Part shown: positions 47,721-61,000 of the stretch, piece after piece
Layout of the letters: the number at the start of each line of letters is the position of its first letter
Numbering within the stretch: position 1 is the stretch's first letter
Source: Ceratothoa steindachneri
Lineage: Eukaryota; Arthropoda; Malacostraca; Isopoda; Cymothoidae
Reading direction: 5' to 3'
Assembly (NCBI GenBank): GCA_963969495.1
Contig: OZ018317.1
Coordinates: 219,485,691 to 219,549,690, forward strand
Length of the DNA: 64,000 bases
Notes under the pieces: generated by a model
The model's database searches: none
Told to the model about the DNA's origin: nothing
The model's input: the letters and a program-made list of their open reading frames with translations, nothing else
Made by a program: the position numbers and the translations under genes

Positions 47721-48360
47721 TTATCCGTAATTTGAGTTTGAATGTAATGGGGAACTTAGGATAGTAGAATTGGAGAAATATATGTCAAAGTTTTTAAATT
47801 CATAGAGTATGGAATGGACCCCATTTAACCATAGTACTAACTTTTGTAATTTAGAGTCATATAGAGCAGGTGCGTTTAGAATTTGATCAAAATACCCTTC
47901 TATGATTACATTAGTGTCTAGAAATTCCTCCTTTAATAGTTCCATAGCTATTTCATAGTTCTAGTCTACGTTCCCAAGATGCTGGACTATGCAGAAAGTG
48001 TAATCGCGTAGATAACTCTTCAGATACGCTAGTTTTTCTCGGTTAGAATTTTCCTTTTTGTCACCGATTAAATTGTCGAATTTCAAGAGGAACAGATGGG
48101 AATTTATTTTATCCATAGTACCAGAGAAAGATCAACAGGAGAGTACAGGGGTTAGGGTTAGGAAGGGGGTGGTGGCTAGCAAAGGCTACCTAAAATTTGT
48201 TTGAGGCCAAACTGTATGGACTTGTTTGCATCGGTTGAATTTGACGTAAGGGACTCTACTTTCCTCGAAAGAGGGTGTATTTGGAATTTGACGTCAAAGT
48301 CGTAGTTAATTTTGAAGATATTTCTTTTTCGAGTAAGGATCATTATCTGCCTCTCCACCG
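47721..48360 (-). mobile_element. BEL/Pao gag remnant (DUF1759-like)
   Basis: The minus strand reads KVESLTSNSTDANKSIQF, then FDNLIGDKKENSNREKLAYL, KSYLRDYTFCIVQHL, NYEIAMELLKEEFLDTNVII, DQILNAPALYDSKLQKL and SILYEF. This matches the gag pattern of BEL/Pao elements (FxxLI, KLxYLKSxL, NYxxAxxLLKxxF). Strand and order agree with the pol remnant at 37495-38735, so both are probably one element. Confidence 0.68.
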
Positions 48361-49379
48361 ATTCTTGGGACTGTTTGAGAACGATAAACCGTGACTTTGA
48401 TGACCGTTCGTTTACCTCAAAATTCGACTCTTTCGCATAAATCTAAAAAACCTCGTCGCAGCAAACAAGTGTGTGTGTGCAGGAGAGAGAGAAAGAGAGT
48501 TTAGTTGGGAATGTATTTGCTTGTGTTTGAAGGCAGCAAAGCCTATCGTAATTTTAACATTTAATAAAAATTGAGAACAAGAATACAATTGACTAGGATC
48601 AACTGACAGTGAAATTAAAAAAAATGTATCTTATATCAAAATGCAATTAAGTTGGTTATTTGGCCATCTTGGCAAGAACTCTTGACTCCTAAAATGGCTT
48701 TAAAGTCGGTAAATTTGTCAAATTTCTCCATATTTTTGTAAATTGAATACTAAAAAAAGGATTTAGTCACCACGGCCCAAGTAGCTTATATTTTTTAAAT
48801 ACAAATGAGCATCATTAATCTTATAATTCATTAAATTATAGCATAAACTTGAACTCTAAGCTTTATAATTATTAAAGAATCGCACTAAAATTGTAAGATT
48901 TATGAATCAAATCAATTGCCATTATTTGTAATGCTTTTAATAAAAAAAAAAAATAATTGCAGTTTAGTTGGATGAACCAAAAAAGTAAAGGTTTTCTTTA
49001 TCACTTCAATGTTTCCACGATCTCACAAACTATTTTGTTGATTATTATAAAAATGCTCTTAAAATTTAATAAGAATTTCAAATTAATTTAAGATTAATTT
49101 GGAAAAACCTTATCTAGTTTTCGTCCAGATAATGGCACTTTCCATTTTGATTACTTCTTTATTCCAAAATATTAAAATTTCAATGAAGATGTTATTAAAT
49201 TAAACTTTAATGCTGACATTATTCATAATCAACTAAATATGCTCAGAGTAATTTAAAAAATTAATATTGAAAATCTTGTTTCGAAAATGTTATGCATTTT
49301 TCTTTTTCAAATAAAAACCTATAGCTTAAAGAGAATAAGAAAACAAGACAATCCTCTATAACCCGAGAGGTTCCGGAAA
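48361..49379. other. AT-rich spacer
   Basis: No gene or repeat family recognised. Confidence 0.4.
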
Positions 49380-50890
49380 TACAGGGGTTTCCCTGTCGAA
49401 TCAACAGGCAATCAAGCCAAGTTTGGTACGTGCGGCCTAGTTGCTCCCTCAATGAAGGGGTCGAGATCCAAAAGTTAAAGACAGGTAAGTGGAGCTTCGC
49501 GAACCCCATGGCCCCTCATCGAGCGGCTACCCAGCGTCTTTGACCCCGCCGGCTTTAAGCGTTTTCTAATAACTCATTCCACTGGTGAGAGCAAATTGTC
49601 AAGATGGCACAAGTTCTATCAGCGTCAGGGCTTAACTAGCGTTCTCAATAGAGGAACCGAAGGTTCCCCGTTTCTTGGACGGGAGCTTTTTGGTGAGTTG
49701 GAATGAGTTTGGTCATGCAGCCATTGTGAATGCTCTTTGGACGCTCGATGACTAACATGCACAGGTGACCCTTCACTCTACCCCAACCTTCGAGAAAGAT
49801 GTATTCTATGCGAGGGAACTCGTAGACTACTCCTGAGAAGACATCACAGAAGAGAGACCGACCAGGGGGTGATTAAGTATGAGCGTGTAATGAGGAAATT
49901 AGAAGAGGCTTCTTCATCACGTTCGACTGTGACATGTTCTACGAGTTAGTGCGAGACGGTTGGTACTGCTACCATTTTAAGGCATTCGTACCGTTACCTT
50001 GGTTATGTTGCCACTGTCACCGTTTCGGCCGAATTAATAGATATTGTCTGCCTGCAAAGTCGGGTCAATCCGAAATTTTCTTCTAATTACACCAAGGCGT
50101 TACTCAAAAAGTTTGTATCGTGCAAGATCAAGTGAGTAAATTGTTGCTAACCTCAACCTACTTCATCGAAACAATATTTTTTTAGGATGTCCTGATTGAC
50201 CAGGCAGCGGACCATATATCTTGTAAATGGAACATGGATTTGGTTCAATCGCAGTCGCACGTCTTTGGTATTCATACACCTCTCAGATTAAAAAAAACCA
50301 ACAATCTGCTCCTGATTTCTCTAGTAGTACGATCAGGGTAGCAACCACACCCAGTGGAAACACTTATGAGGCGTTCTACTTCCATCTCTTCGGCTCAAGC
50401 TGAGCGACGGCTAAAACCAGCGACCTTTTCGCAAGCAGTGACTGCGCGCCTCCACCGAATCGTTAGCCCCCCAGGAGGCAACACCCTGGAAGGAGGCAAT
50501 GAAACAATTCCAGGCGGTTTTAAATTCTCTTTCTCTCAGGCCTGATTACCCTTCCTTGAACGTTTGGCAGCTTTGTACGTCTGCCACTTTCTTGGTGGTC
50601 GGCCGAGTGCAAGGGAACCCTCAGAGAGAACGATATGCTTAAAAGCGCTGTAAATGCTTCGCAAACTATTTTGTCATGAGTGAATTTATTCGAGCAACAG
50701 CTACATAAACTTAGGTATTTTCGAAGCTCGTCCACCGCTCTCCTTTGCGGGCATGCGCCTCTTAACCCAACGGGAAGAAGCCCTTAGATGTGTAAAAGTG
50801 TGTCAAAAAGAATCGGACCAAATTCACACAGTATCCCCATCCTGTCGTCTATGAGGACGAGACTGCATTCTCTACCCAATATGATGCTTC
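49380..50890 (+). mobile_element. LINE family A, copy 5 (ORF1 remnant joined to linker)
   Basis: 49500-50200 follows the long copy's ORF1 (MAPHRAATQRL region, FLGRELF, CHCHRFGRINRYC knuckle near 50010) at low identity. 50460-50530 matches its ORF1 3' end (GAGGCAACACCCTGGAAG). 50580-50880 then matches about 21930-22210, so the endonuclease is deleted. Stops are many. It is the most decayed family member here and lies outside the protease gene. Confidence 0.65.
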
Positions 50891-53800
50891 AACAGCGTTT
50901 AAATGGGTATATGGTGATTAATATCTTTAGTATCTGATTTGGGGCGGGTGTTAGTTCAAATGCCTTTGTATGAAAGGCGAAACCAACGTATTACGTGATA
51001 TGAGAAGTAGAAGGGAGAAAAAGCAAGATAAATGAAAGAAAGGGTGAACCGAATAGTTTGAGTAAGGTCTTGAAAGATTAGTTTTCTGTTTTCAGCTGAA
51101 AAAATTACTTAGAACGAGAGTCACCCTTAAATTTACATTTACTATCGTTAGTTCAGTTTATACTTAAAGTAGTTGATGGTTGAAGGAATATTTGAAGAAT
51201 TAGAACTTGAATAACCACGTCATCTCTTCAGGGCATATGAGCTAGATTATTCTTACCTTGATATTTCACTAAAGACAGATTTACCAGTGAATTTGGGAAT
51301 CAAATACACTTTGAAATGGAAGAATATTTAAAGGGCTTCAATTGCTGGATAGGGTGCAGGAATATTCCGAGCAACGTGAGACGGGAATGGTTGGGTTAAA
51401 TTTTGAGGAGCGACGCAAGTCAGATCTACATTTGTAATAGGTTGTGGGCTCCTAGAGGAATTGTGTCATCCAAAACCGAAAGTCCCTCTTTTATAGGGTG
51501 AGGTGGGGGTGTAGGGCACTCCACCAACCTAAACAAGAAAATAAACGGGAAAACAGGTCAGCCGGCACTTGGTTAAGAGAGGGAAACCACCCCCATAAAA
51601 GTGTGGAGGGGAAAGCAAAGCCTTCTGCTTCCCCATACACATGGAGAACTGGAGGCGATTCAACCATTTACGGGGTCCTCTCGCGCACTTGTTCCATCGC
51701 TCGAGGAATGCGAAGGAAAGAAAGGCGAGGCGTATAGGGTATGTATGTGGCGGGGAGAGGACTTTTAGCCCCGTGTGAGTCTAGGCGCGTGCGACTCTAC
51801 ATATATCTCACTATGTCGGTCGATCGGTCACCGTTTTTTCTTATTTCTGTTTTGGTAATAACATTGTAACTCTTCGGCCGATTCTAACGAAATTTAAAAC
51901 CCTTATGTTGTTGTACATTTTATTTCCAATGATATAATTGGCAAGGTCTTATCAAGGTTAGTCCGAGAATTATAAAAAGTTTTGAAGGTCTTAAGGTCAT
52001 AAATCAGAAAAGTGAGAGCACGTGACTTGGGTCAGCAGACCTGGTTTTGTAAAACGAAGATAAATCAGATAAATATAAATTAGTCGTTTAACCATGAAAA
52101 CCCAAGCAAATCCAAAAGGACAATAATTTCTGTATCGACCTCCAAATGACCCTTTATCTCTTGCTGACTCTCTGATAACTCATATCTACACTGTTGCGTC
52201 GCTAGCGGCCTCTTTAGGCCCCTTGCATTAACCCATGTGTCGTTAATGAGCCGTTATAATCCCCTAGCAATAACAGTAATTAATAAAGGATTGTTGCCGA
52301 TGTGCGAACACATCCAGGAGTGGATTAATGCATTGCTACAAAGCCGCTGACAGATCTTAACATTGCAAGCAGTTGAGACGAGCTTGAAGATGAGGGGGTA
52401 TTTTTAAAGGTGCATTTGCTTAGGTGCACAAGCAAAGGCGATGGAAACATTACCTTAGTGTAAAAACACTAATCAGCCATAATATAAATTAGTCGTGCGA
52501 AGTGACCGACGGACTGAAATCATTGCTTTAGTGGACAGGCGTTGCCAGTAGTTTTGGCAGAGACAAATCTCTTCCCATGAACACCCATATAAACAAATGT
52601 AAAAGAGGTTGCCTTTAATCGTTAAATTTGACCAAACGTAAAAAGGTCGCCCTCGATCGATAAATCAGCCCATAGTATGACCAAAGACTTCTCATTAATT
52701 GATTTTCTTTTTGGGAAGGAAGGAAGGTGCGCCAAAAGAGTGAAGTTCCTATGGATAATGAGGATCAGGCTGGGGTTTAGCAAGGAAGTGGTGTTCAGAC
52801 TTTATTTTGATTTCACCTTTTTGCTCAAAATTCTCCTAATTTGAATTTACATGAGCCATTTACATATGCAAGAAGCCTTTGTCTATTGATTGAATAATCA
52901 ATTTTACTCTTTTCTTCTATTGATGTGAAAAAAATTGAATCCATGCAAATATATCGACAGTTTTAAAATTAAACCCAACTACTTGTCTGTAGATCTTTTT
53001 TCAAAGAAGAGTGCCAAAAAATCTTGTTTAATAATTTATATATACATTGTGTCTAATAAGTCATACAGCATAGGGAAAGAAGTGAATTTTGTGAGGTATC
53101 TGCAGGCTTGTTATACATTTGCACTGCAGAGGGGTAGCAGAGGAGTTTATTCGCTGACGTCAACATGGAAATCCAAGTTCTCACACTACTGTTAGTCAAC
53201 TGATTGACAAATTCAAGAACACGAGAATTTTGTGCGACAAACACTGATCAAAACAGCCAAAGACGGCTGTAAGCAAAGCAATAAATACTGATATATATTT
53301 GCACACTTTTCCATGAGTCCAAGAAAATACTTGCACTGAATGCTCATTTAAATCAGAGTCAGTATAAGCAGCATTTACCGCATCTTAAAGTTTAAGAAGT
53401 GGCACGCATTCAAATTGCATTTATTGCATGCAAAAACTGATCGAGGAAGAGTCAGATTGGTGAGTTCAGGTATGATGTTGAACTCGGGTCATATCTGGAC
53501 GAAAAAGTCCCTGGACGATAGATTGTGCGACATGGGCATAGCCTCGACCTCAAACTTTTGGATTTTTCCGTTTGAAATCATTTAGAGGCGGGTGTGTAAG
53601 GAGAGAATATAAAGTCAATGCCTCATCTATATGCAAATAAATAACCATTGCCATCTTACGACGTGCCCTCGTCAATGAGTCAGGATAAAGAGCCAAGTGT
53701 CATTGGCTACAAGTAATGACCAACAACACTCATATTTTATATGGGTCCATGGCCGTAAAACCTTCCATAGTTATGGATATCAGATCAGGAATCTGTGGAT

Positions 53801-53984
53801 GACCCCCAAAATACGATAGTATGAAGAGCGGAAGTCTGCAAATTATGACAACCCCTGACCATTATTAATCTAAGATGGAGAGCCATCACTCATCATTTGC
53901 ACATGAAGGATATTTCCAGGCAGAACGAATGACACTTTTAGCTTTTTTTGCACCGAGAAGTAATAAACCAAAGTGGTCAAATAA
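50891..53984. other. Spacer without recognised gene
   Basis: Mostly AT-rich. 51480-51780 is a GC-richer island with a 79-codon open frame of no known family. Nothing else can be supported. Confidence 0.35.
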
Positions 53985-54438
53985 AAAAACCCAGTCCTAG
54001 AAAACCCGAGTTTTATTCCTTGTTTTGGGGGGGCTTTTTCAAGTGGAATTTGAAAAACCCGGTTTTTTTTCAAAATTAGTTTTTTTTTCAAGAAATGAAT
54101 GCTGCTTATCATTATTTTATTAAAAATTCATATTTATGTTTAGAATTTAAACAAATATGTATCAAATTAAGGCTATTTCTCTGATACTGACTCATAATAA
54201 TTCATTTCTCCTTCTACAGGTTATGGCCATTATGAGTACCCACAATTCTTGATCAGTGAACTGTTCTTCCTATAATATAATTATTAAACTAAGTACTTAT
54301 TAATATTATATAAAAATAGAGATATCTATTCTTTTTCTATGTTATTCTAATGCTTGTAGCAATTGTTTTTTGTAAAACCCAGAATAAAACCCGGGTTTTA
54401 TTGGGCTTTTTCAAAATTTGGGGGGTTTGCCAACCCTG
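53985..54438 (-). repeat. Repeated motif with hAT-like terminal end
   Basis: On the minus strand the right edge begins CAGGGTTGGCAAACCCCCC, typical of hAT terminal repeats, and continues GAAAAAGCCC and AATAAAACCCGGGTTTTATT. A diverged copy of the inner motif occurs in the same orientation at about 53990-54055. The other terminus was not found. A non-autonomous hAT element is the likely source. Confidence 0.4.
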
Positions 54439-55342
54439 TAATAAACCCTATAGATTTCATCGTACTTTATGATGCCTTGGAAAAATACGAAGAGCGTACT
54501 CGATTAATCTGAAGTAATAGAGTTGAATAATCACAAGATGAGGCTCTGTCAACATTTTTGACCATGATTAAATGCGCTATTTCCATTTTGAATCAAAAAT
54601 CGATTTTTTTTAATGATTTTAATCCATGTTAGACTAAGACTTTAACCACCAGAATGAAGTTGTGTTATCTAATGAAGTTATATTAGAGTTGAATGGTACA
54701 CGCGTGTAATAATAAGGTTGGCGAGGGCGATGTACCTCTTTTTTACTTTAGCACAATTAATGAAATGCGTTTGGCATCACCTGAGAATTAAGAATGCAAT
54801 GCAACCAATTGGAGTGAACATTCACTCTAGTAGAATGGAGACCTTTAAACACAGCTTCGCTAAAAAGTTAGCGAGAAGGTTCGTAAAAAAGGGGATGGAG
54901 ATGGAGGAAGTCAAAATGGATGGAAAGTAGAGCAAGTACTCTAAAGAGGAGAGTACTTGGAGCAGTTGAATCGGGAGAGCACACAACTCTCCAGAGCCTT
55001 CACACCGCCACATTTAGGGCATATCCCCTGCAGGGCTTGGGGTCGGGAGTGAACACAATCCCGCATATATCAGTTGTAGAACTGCTACTGTTCATGCTAC
55101 AACTAACCTTTTTGGTGTATATGTGCGGCTGTGTGAGAGAGAGGGAGAGGGAGTGAAGGGGTGGTTGGATATCCTTTCAACCAGGGTCCTTCGCTCTATT
55201 TCCCTCCAGCTCCGGCGGCTTTTCTCTTCATTCATTGGCAGGTCTCGGGGGTTCGTCCCCTTATCGACTCTTTCCCTCATCAGCTATCATCTTCATCCAC
55301 TCTTCCCCTCATCGGCTGTACCCCTCTTCTTCTTTTTCTTAG

Positions 55343-55558
55343 GAAGATCGACGCTAGTTACAAGGGAGGACCATCTACAGTGCCTTTTTCCCTTGTACAC
55401 AAACCTCGTTGTGTCTTGCGAAGTGTTTTGTGGCCTCATTCGCTTCATTTTCCCCCTTAAATTTAAAGCAAAAACCAACGACGGCATCTCATGCCCCTCC
55501 CCCCCCAGCAACTTTGAAAGGAGGGAACGCATCTCACCAAACATGAAATGCATGACCG
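55343..55558 (+). other. Candidate exon, unassigned
   Basis: Bounded by a strong acceptor (TTTTTCTTAG|GAAG) and donor (GACCG|GTGAGT). One frame is open throughout (RSTLVTREDHLQCLFPLY ... SPNMKCMTG). No family is recognised and it may be chance. Confidence 0.25.
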
Positions 55559-56600
55559 GTGAGTAGCCAAACCACCCAAAATTCATCTCGTTATTTCTCC
55601 TCACTACGCCATCAGTGTTATCAAGCATCACGTTCAGTGACCCTCATTTAAGAAAAATATTTCCCCGCAACGACAATTCTCCCCAAGAATCGATTCGCTT
55701 GTGCCATCCAGGTGCCACCATCCCTTCTGGACCCCACAAACACTGGCTTACGCTGTACGATCCCAAACTCCGAGTGGCATCCATATGGCCAAGTTTCGTC
55801 TCTTCTTCACTAACCGGCCACCTAGCTTGATCGAGTCTGCCCACCCACACTGCTTGAGTCCTTGAAAGAGTATTTGGCACAAGAGGCTTCAAAGTCCTTC
55901 AAATTAAAGCATCATGGAGCCTTACGAACAGCAGGGGTCACGCAGATCTCCTGTTCACTCTTTTCTTAATTGCTTTGCGATCAAGCGTAACATCTATATT
56001 AAGGTGATCCAAGGGCTTGCTGTGCTACATCGAGGCCATTAGTATTCAGGGAATAGCCAGTCCCTCTCTTGCTTCCGATACCACCCCTCTGCACATGTTC
56101 GTCTCGCTATCCCCACCTCAGGAGACTCTTCTTCACTCCAATGGTGCGGCTGCCTAATATGAATCCAACCCTGTAATTGGCGACATGAGAAAAACTGTCC
56201 TTCCGCTTCTATGCCATCCACCCAGGAAGTGCAGGAGTCGAACACTTGCAGGTTTGTCTGGGATTCAAACACTGGCCTTCATTTAGTGGAGAATGGGGTT
56301 TCACTATCTCCATGATTCCGGCGATTTTGGAGAAGTCGATAACCCGCCTCTCCGTGGTAAGCCACGTCATCTCCACCCATCTCGCTCAATCCCCAGATCC
56401 TGGGAGTGGTTCTTCCGCAATTATTGCTGGTTGGGCATCCATCAAAATAATAGGTTTATATTTTGTTATGTATGTTTTATCCATTATAATCAAATTATCT
56501 GTTTCGTATTCTGAAATAAAGATCATAAAAGTATATTAAATTCCGTAAATCTCTTATGAAGTTATTCTAACATTAGGAGAAGCTTCTTTTTCTTTTGTAG

Positions 56601-56828
56601 ATCTGATGCCATCTATTTCCTCGCATTTTTCTTCCGTAATTGTTTCAAAACCAAAATTTTCACCGGTCGATATCTTTCCATTCTAAAGGACGGCGTCCTT
56701 CTTAAGGACTGCGAGGCTGTTCGCCAACATCCTTGCGGATGGGCGTGAATTGATCAGATCGCTTTTTCCGGGGACAAAGTTCAATTCTTCTGACACCTCG
56801 ATCGGTTAAGTGTCCTTGCCTACGAAGG
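56601..56828 (+). other. Candidate exon or pseudo-exon, unassigned
   Basis: Strong acceptor (TTTTCTTTTGTAG|ATCTG) and donor (CTACGAAG|GTGAGT). No frame is open end to end. The best parts are FTGRYLSILKDGVLLKDCEA and, in another frame, ARLFANILADGRELIRSLFP. A pseudogenised exon is possible. Confidence 0.22.
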
Positions 56829-57230
56829 TGAGTCTCAAATACTTTACAAATTAGTTGTTTTTATGGTATATAAGAAGATATTTGCTCCAATGTATTATGA
56901 GCTAAATGGATTAAGTTAAATATATAATAATAGTGGAGAATATGTCCTACATAGAATTGAGAAAGGCTAGGGGTAAAATTTGAACTTTTGAGTTCCTCGC
57001 GCCTTATTTAGAATCTCGTTCGTGGACTTTGAAAGTGGTCTCCCCTGGTTTAGCGTTTGGGATTAAGGGTGTAGTTGGTAATTTGCATCAGTCACTACCA
57101 TTCTTGACTTTTCATTTATTCTTTAATCCTTTTATCTTCTTCTATCTGCTCCTAAAACTTCTTTCCACACAATGATTCTACCAACATCCATCAAGGGACG
57201 TGAAAATGTGTGGAAGATAATAAATCTGCA

Positions 57231-57422
57231 GATCCTCGTGCAGGCATTATGGTCGAGAGGGAGGCGGATTTCGGGGCCAAGTGGCCACACAATCTCCCAG
57301 ATGTCATCCGTAGCATGTTTGCCCAAGCTACAGTATATACATATGAAGGCCTCTTGCGGGTTAGGTTACAAGAAAAAGAAATAAACTTTTCCTGCGGGAC
57401 GATTCCTGCTGAATTGAACTAA
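57231..57422 (+). other. Candidate terminal exon, unassigned
   Basis: An open frame ending in TAA at 57422 reads MVEREADFGAKWPHNLPDVI, TVYTYEGLLRVRLQEKEI and NFSCGTIPAELN. AG acceptors occur at 57230 (CTGCAG) and 57245 (GTGCAG). It looks more protein-like than surrounding frames but has no known family. Together with 55343-55558 and 56601-56828 it may mark a decayed gene. Confidence 0.27.
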
Positions 57423-57894
57423 ATTTTCTGTTGTGTCATTTTTCTCTCAATAGTGCCATCCTTTTGTTTCTGGTTTAATTAATATTCAATAATTCAGTGC
57501 TACAAATAGATATATCTTGGAGGACTTTATATTTAGCAGCTTATTTTGTGGTCTGCTGAGTCCGGGCCTGCAGATCTTACAGGACACTTAAATCTTCGAA
57601 CAGAGAGCTGAAAAGAGATGGAGGGGGGAATCAAACCACCGCCCCTATGATAAACAGCCTCCCTTTTCTTTAGCAAGTGGCATTTTATCGTAGAACATTT
57701 GTGACGTTTCAGATAAGATCTTATCAGTTATTAATTTGACTTAATTAATAATGAATCGAAAGACACGATGTCACCTATCGGTATAAAGCGAGGTTTATCA
57801 TAAAATCATTCGTATACAATTCTTTGCAATAGTTCAGTAAGGGATCGAATCCCTTTTGAAGAAGTGCGTGTGGGGAACTACCAAGTCACAAGCC

Positions 57895-58096
57895 ATGTGG
57901 ACTTTGTTAGTTTTGTTTCTTGCAATCCACGAAGCTTTTGCTCACCATCCACTTGGAAAAGCGAAATGGGAAGAAGAAAATTTAGATTTTAGTGTCGAAT
58001 CTCAAAATGAGATTGACATTTTAAAATTTCTGAATATTTCACGACACAAAGAAAATTTGGGGAATTTGTTTCCCCATAAATATTTGACTGCTTCTG
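57895..58096 (+). CDS. NRF-like exon 1 with signal peptide
   Basis: Starts at ATG 57895 with a hydrophobic signal sequence, followed by HHPLGKAKWEEENLDF and SQNEIDILKFLN. The donor is TTCTG|GTAATT, after which an in-frame stop follows within a few codons, supporting the splice. The upstream TTG at 57856 is in frame but precedes no signal-like sequence. Confidence 0.75.
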
Positions 58097-61000
58097 GTAA
58101 TTATTAAACGTTTTATAAACAATTTTTGAGAATAGTTTATACAGAAACAGGTGTAAGTGGCAGCTTAAGTTTGCGTGACGTCATCGACGAACTGGATATT
58201 AAGGCATCCTTCAGTGAGAGGTAGTGGAATGTCTTGGGTGCACATTTAGTATGACTTGGAGTCAAACATCCTCCGTGACGAAGGCCAGCCTCGAGTTTGA
58301 ATTTTGCTCATTAATGTTTTCCGATTTTAATGAATGTTTATATTTACATCACGTAGTCGTAGAGTAGTCTTTTGAGCTTGTTATTCATTCAGGTTTGTAG
58401 GAGTTTGTATGACATTCCCCTTTTCCAAACCTTGTCGAAAGATTTCTTTACGTCCCTGCAGACGATATCAACACTGGCCTTTTTCAATCTTTGCTTTAGC
58501 AATTTTCTCAGTGATAAGTGTGAGGGCCATCTCTGTACCTCCTATATTTAGAAATCAAAATTGGTACTTGCTAAGGCCTTATTTGCCTCCTGGTGCTCAC
58601 TTAGTCGTTGGTTTATAATTTTCTCTAATACCTTCCCGATGAAGTGAAATAGAGAGATTGGCTTGCGAATAAAGATAATTTTAGCGACATTGAGCTCATC
58701 CGGGAATTACGAGTAGCTTGTGTTTAGGCATCCATTTAATACATTTGCGATTCCACCTAGAATGTTGTTGGAAGCTTCTTCATAATTCCTCTTGATGAGT
58801 TCAGATCTTCCTAGTACTTTCAGCTGAAAAAGCGGTATTTCGCGTCGATGCCGCCGTGGTTGTCTCTCCTTGCATAGAAGTGGTAGGGAAGCGTTCTCTA
58901 GATTTTCTTAGGATCGTAATAAACAAGATAAGGTTCAGATATATACTCGAAGTTGAACCGATCTCTCAACCTCAGATATCAACTATGCGTCTATTGATTC
59001 TTGTCATCACACATTTGTGTTTGCGTGCTCGCTTGGGGATATTTTTTCATTTGCCTCCTTCTTTACTAGTGGGATCCTAGTTAGGTTTATTCTCATGCTA
59101 CTCGTAAAGGACATCTATTCCTTGCCGCTACATGTGCTTTCTCACATGTCTTATACATATGGTGTCATTTATCGGGGCAAGAGCGAGGCACTCTTACTTC
59201 TTTTGAATCCTCGTGACCATAATCAAGTCCACATTTTCCTTCTTACTTTCTATTTTGCTACTACGAAATAGTTTGTACTTTTACTCATGGCATTATTGAG
59301 GTTCAATTATTTCTTGTTAATTCTTTTGTTAGTAGTAAGAAAACTTTAATTAGTAATTCATAAATAGCTCTTTTTCTAATTGCCACCACAAGTTTTACAT
59401 TCATAATTAAAATAAATTATCTGAAATCGTGGCCAGGTTGGCTATTGGGGAAAGAGCTGCACCGATGTCATTAATTCAGGCCTCCCTGCCATTATTAAGC
59501 TGAATTTTACAAAGATAAAGCCCATTACTCTCTTAAAAATGATATCTTGTCTACTACATTTTCAAACCATCTCTCGACACCTGTCACGTTGCTCTTCAAG
59601 TGCTTTCTTATTATCCTAGTAGTTCTGAAAGAGAGTTCTGTGCTACATGTAATTCTCGCCTAACTTATCTGAAAATTCACTTCTCCACCATTTTTGTTAT
59701 CTCAATCTTCGTACGAGTCTAATGTATGCTTTAGCTTAAATAAGGCAAATACCAAGTTCAACATCTCAATTGGCGATGCAAGAATTCTGAGCTCGTTTCT
59801 AATTTCAAATTATGTGCCTCACTCCTTGCACCTTTTAATAATACATATGTTGACATAAAGAGCGTGTATTTAATCTCAAATCAACCGTGGCTGTGTTCAA
59901 AATCCATTGGACTTGGAGTTCCTATTCCCTACATTTTTCTCCGAGTCTTTTAACAATCACCAATCACTGATATTCCCTCCTGCGAGGTTATTAATTTCAC
60001 TTACCGAATATTGTCTCCTTTAATGGGATCCTTGATTATATCGAGTAATTCAACGGTTATTAGTAATTCAATTCATTGTCACAGATGTATTTATACATGT
60101 TTAGAAATGCTTATGTTTGTCTCATCGTTGATCTTCAGAAGATCGACATTCATTATATCCTCTAGATTAATAGGTGTATGCTAGAGAGACGTGAGAGATA
60201 AAGTAAGCTAGGATTGAATTGCCATTAAAGGAAGTAAGAAAACTCACTTTTTCCCCCCTCTAATCATCCCAAATACTGCCATGGGCTGATTCCATCCTTA
60301 TTAAGGTGTTGTTTTTTTTCAGTCAAATATATGCTGCCATTTTCATCAGTCCATACATTATTTTCTTTTCACGCTTCAAGGTAAAGAGGGATACCCTACG
60401 CGTTCTTATCTATCTATGAACAACTCGACTCATTTGACATCCTGATTACAGTTTTTCCCCTTTTAATCTAACATACTAATTGGTCTATCATTCTTCTATT
60501 GTTAGTTTTTCTTTATTCGATCTTTATATTGTAGCGCGACCGTTTCATTGGTTAATTTAATATTATTTCTAATGAAAATTCTTTTGTTTCACTCAGAATT
60601 GCATGACCAACATGTGCAAGATTTAGCCAAGTTGTCAACATTGTTGAAGGGCATGTATTTACCTTCACACTCAAGTTCACGAGCGTGTAAAAAAGCATTG
60701 ATTAACTTGTATAATACAAATAATCTTGCCTTCACTCTACAACGTAAGTTATTTTCTTAGACTGAGACTGATACGTAGAAGCATGCGAAAAATCATAACT
60801 AATTAACCTTTGAACCAATGCAATTTGACTCCACTCTTGACTATCATGTATCATAGCTCGAAGAGGCACTATAGTTCAGTGGGAAAATTAAGTACAAAAA
60901 TCTTGGATATTTGTCTTTAATGATGATGAGTTTACAAAATATTTCCATCCTTTATTTAAATAATTAAATAAGTTATGTCCAATCCAGCTTTATAATAAAG

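Noticed and set aside
57835..57870. GGGATCGAATCCC just before the NRF-like start codon, resembling a tRNA T-arm
   Set aside because: It is a short palindrome without other tRNA arms; probably 5' UTR sequence.
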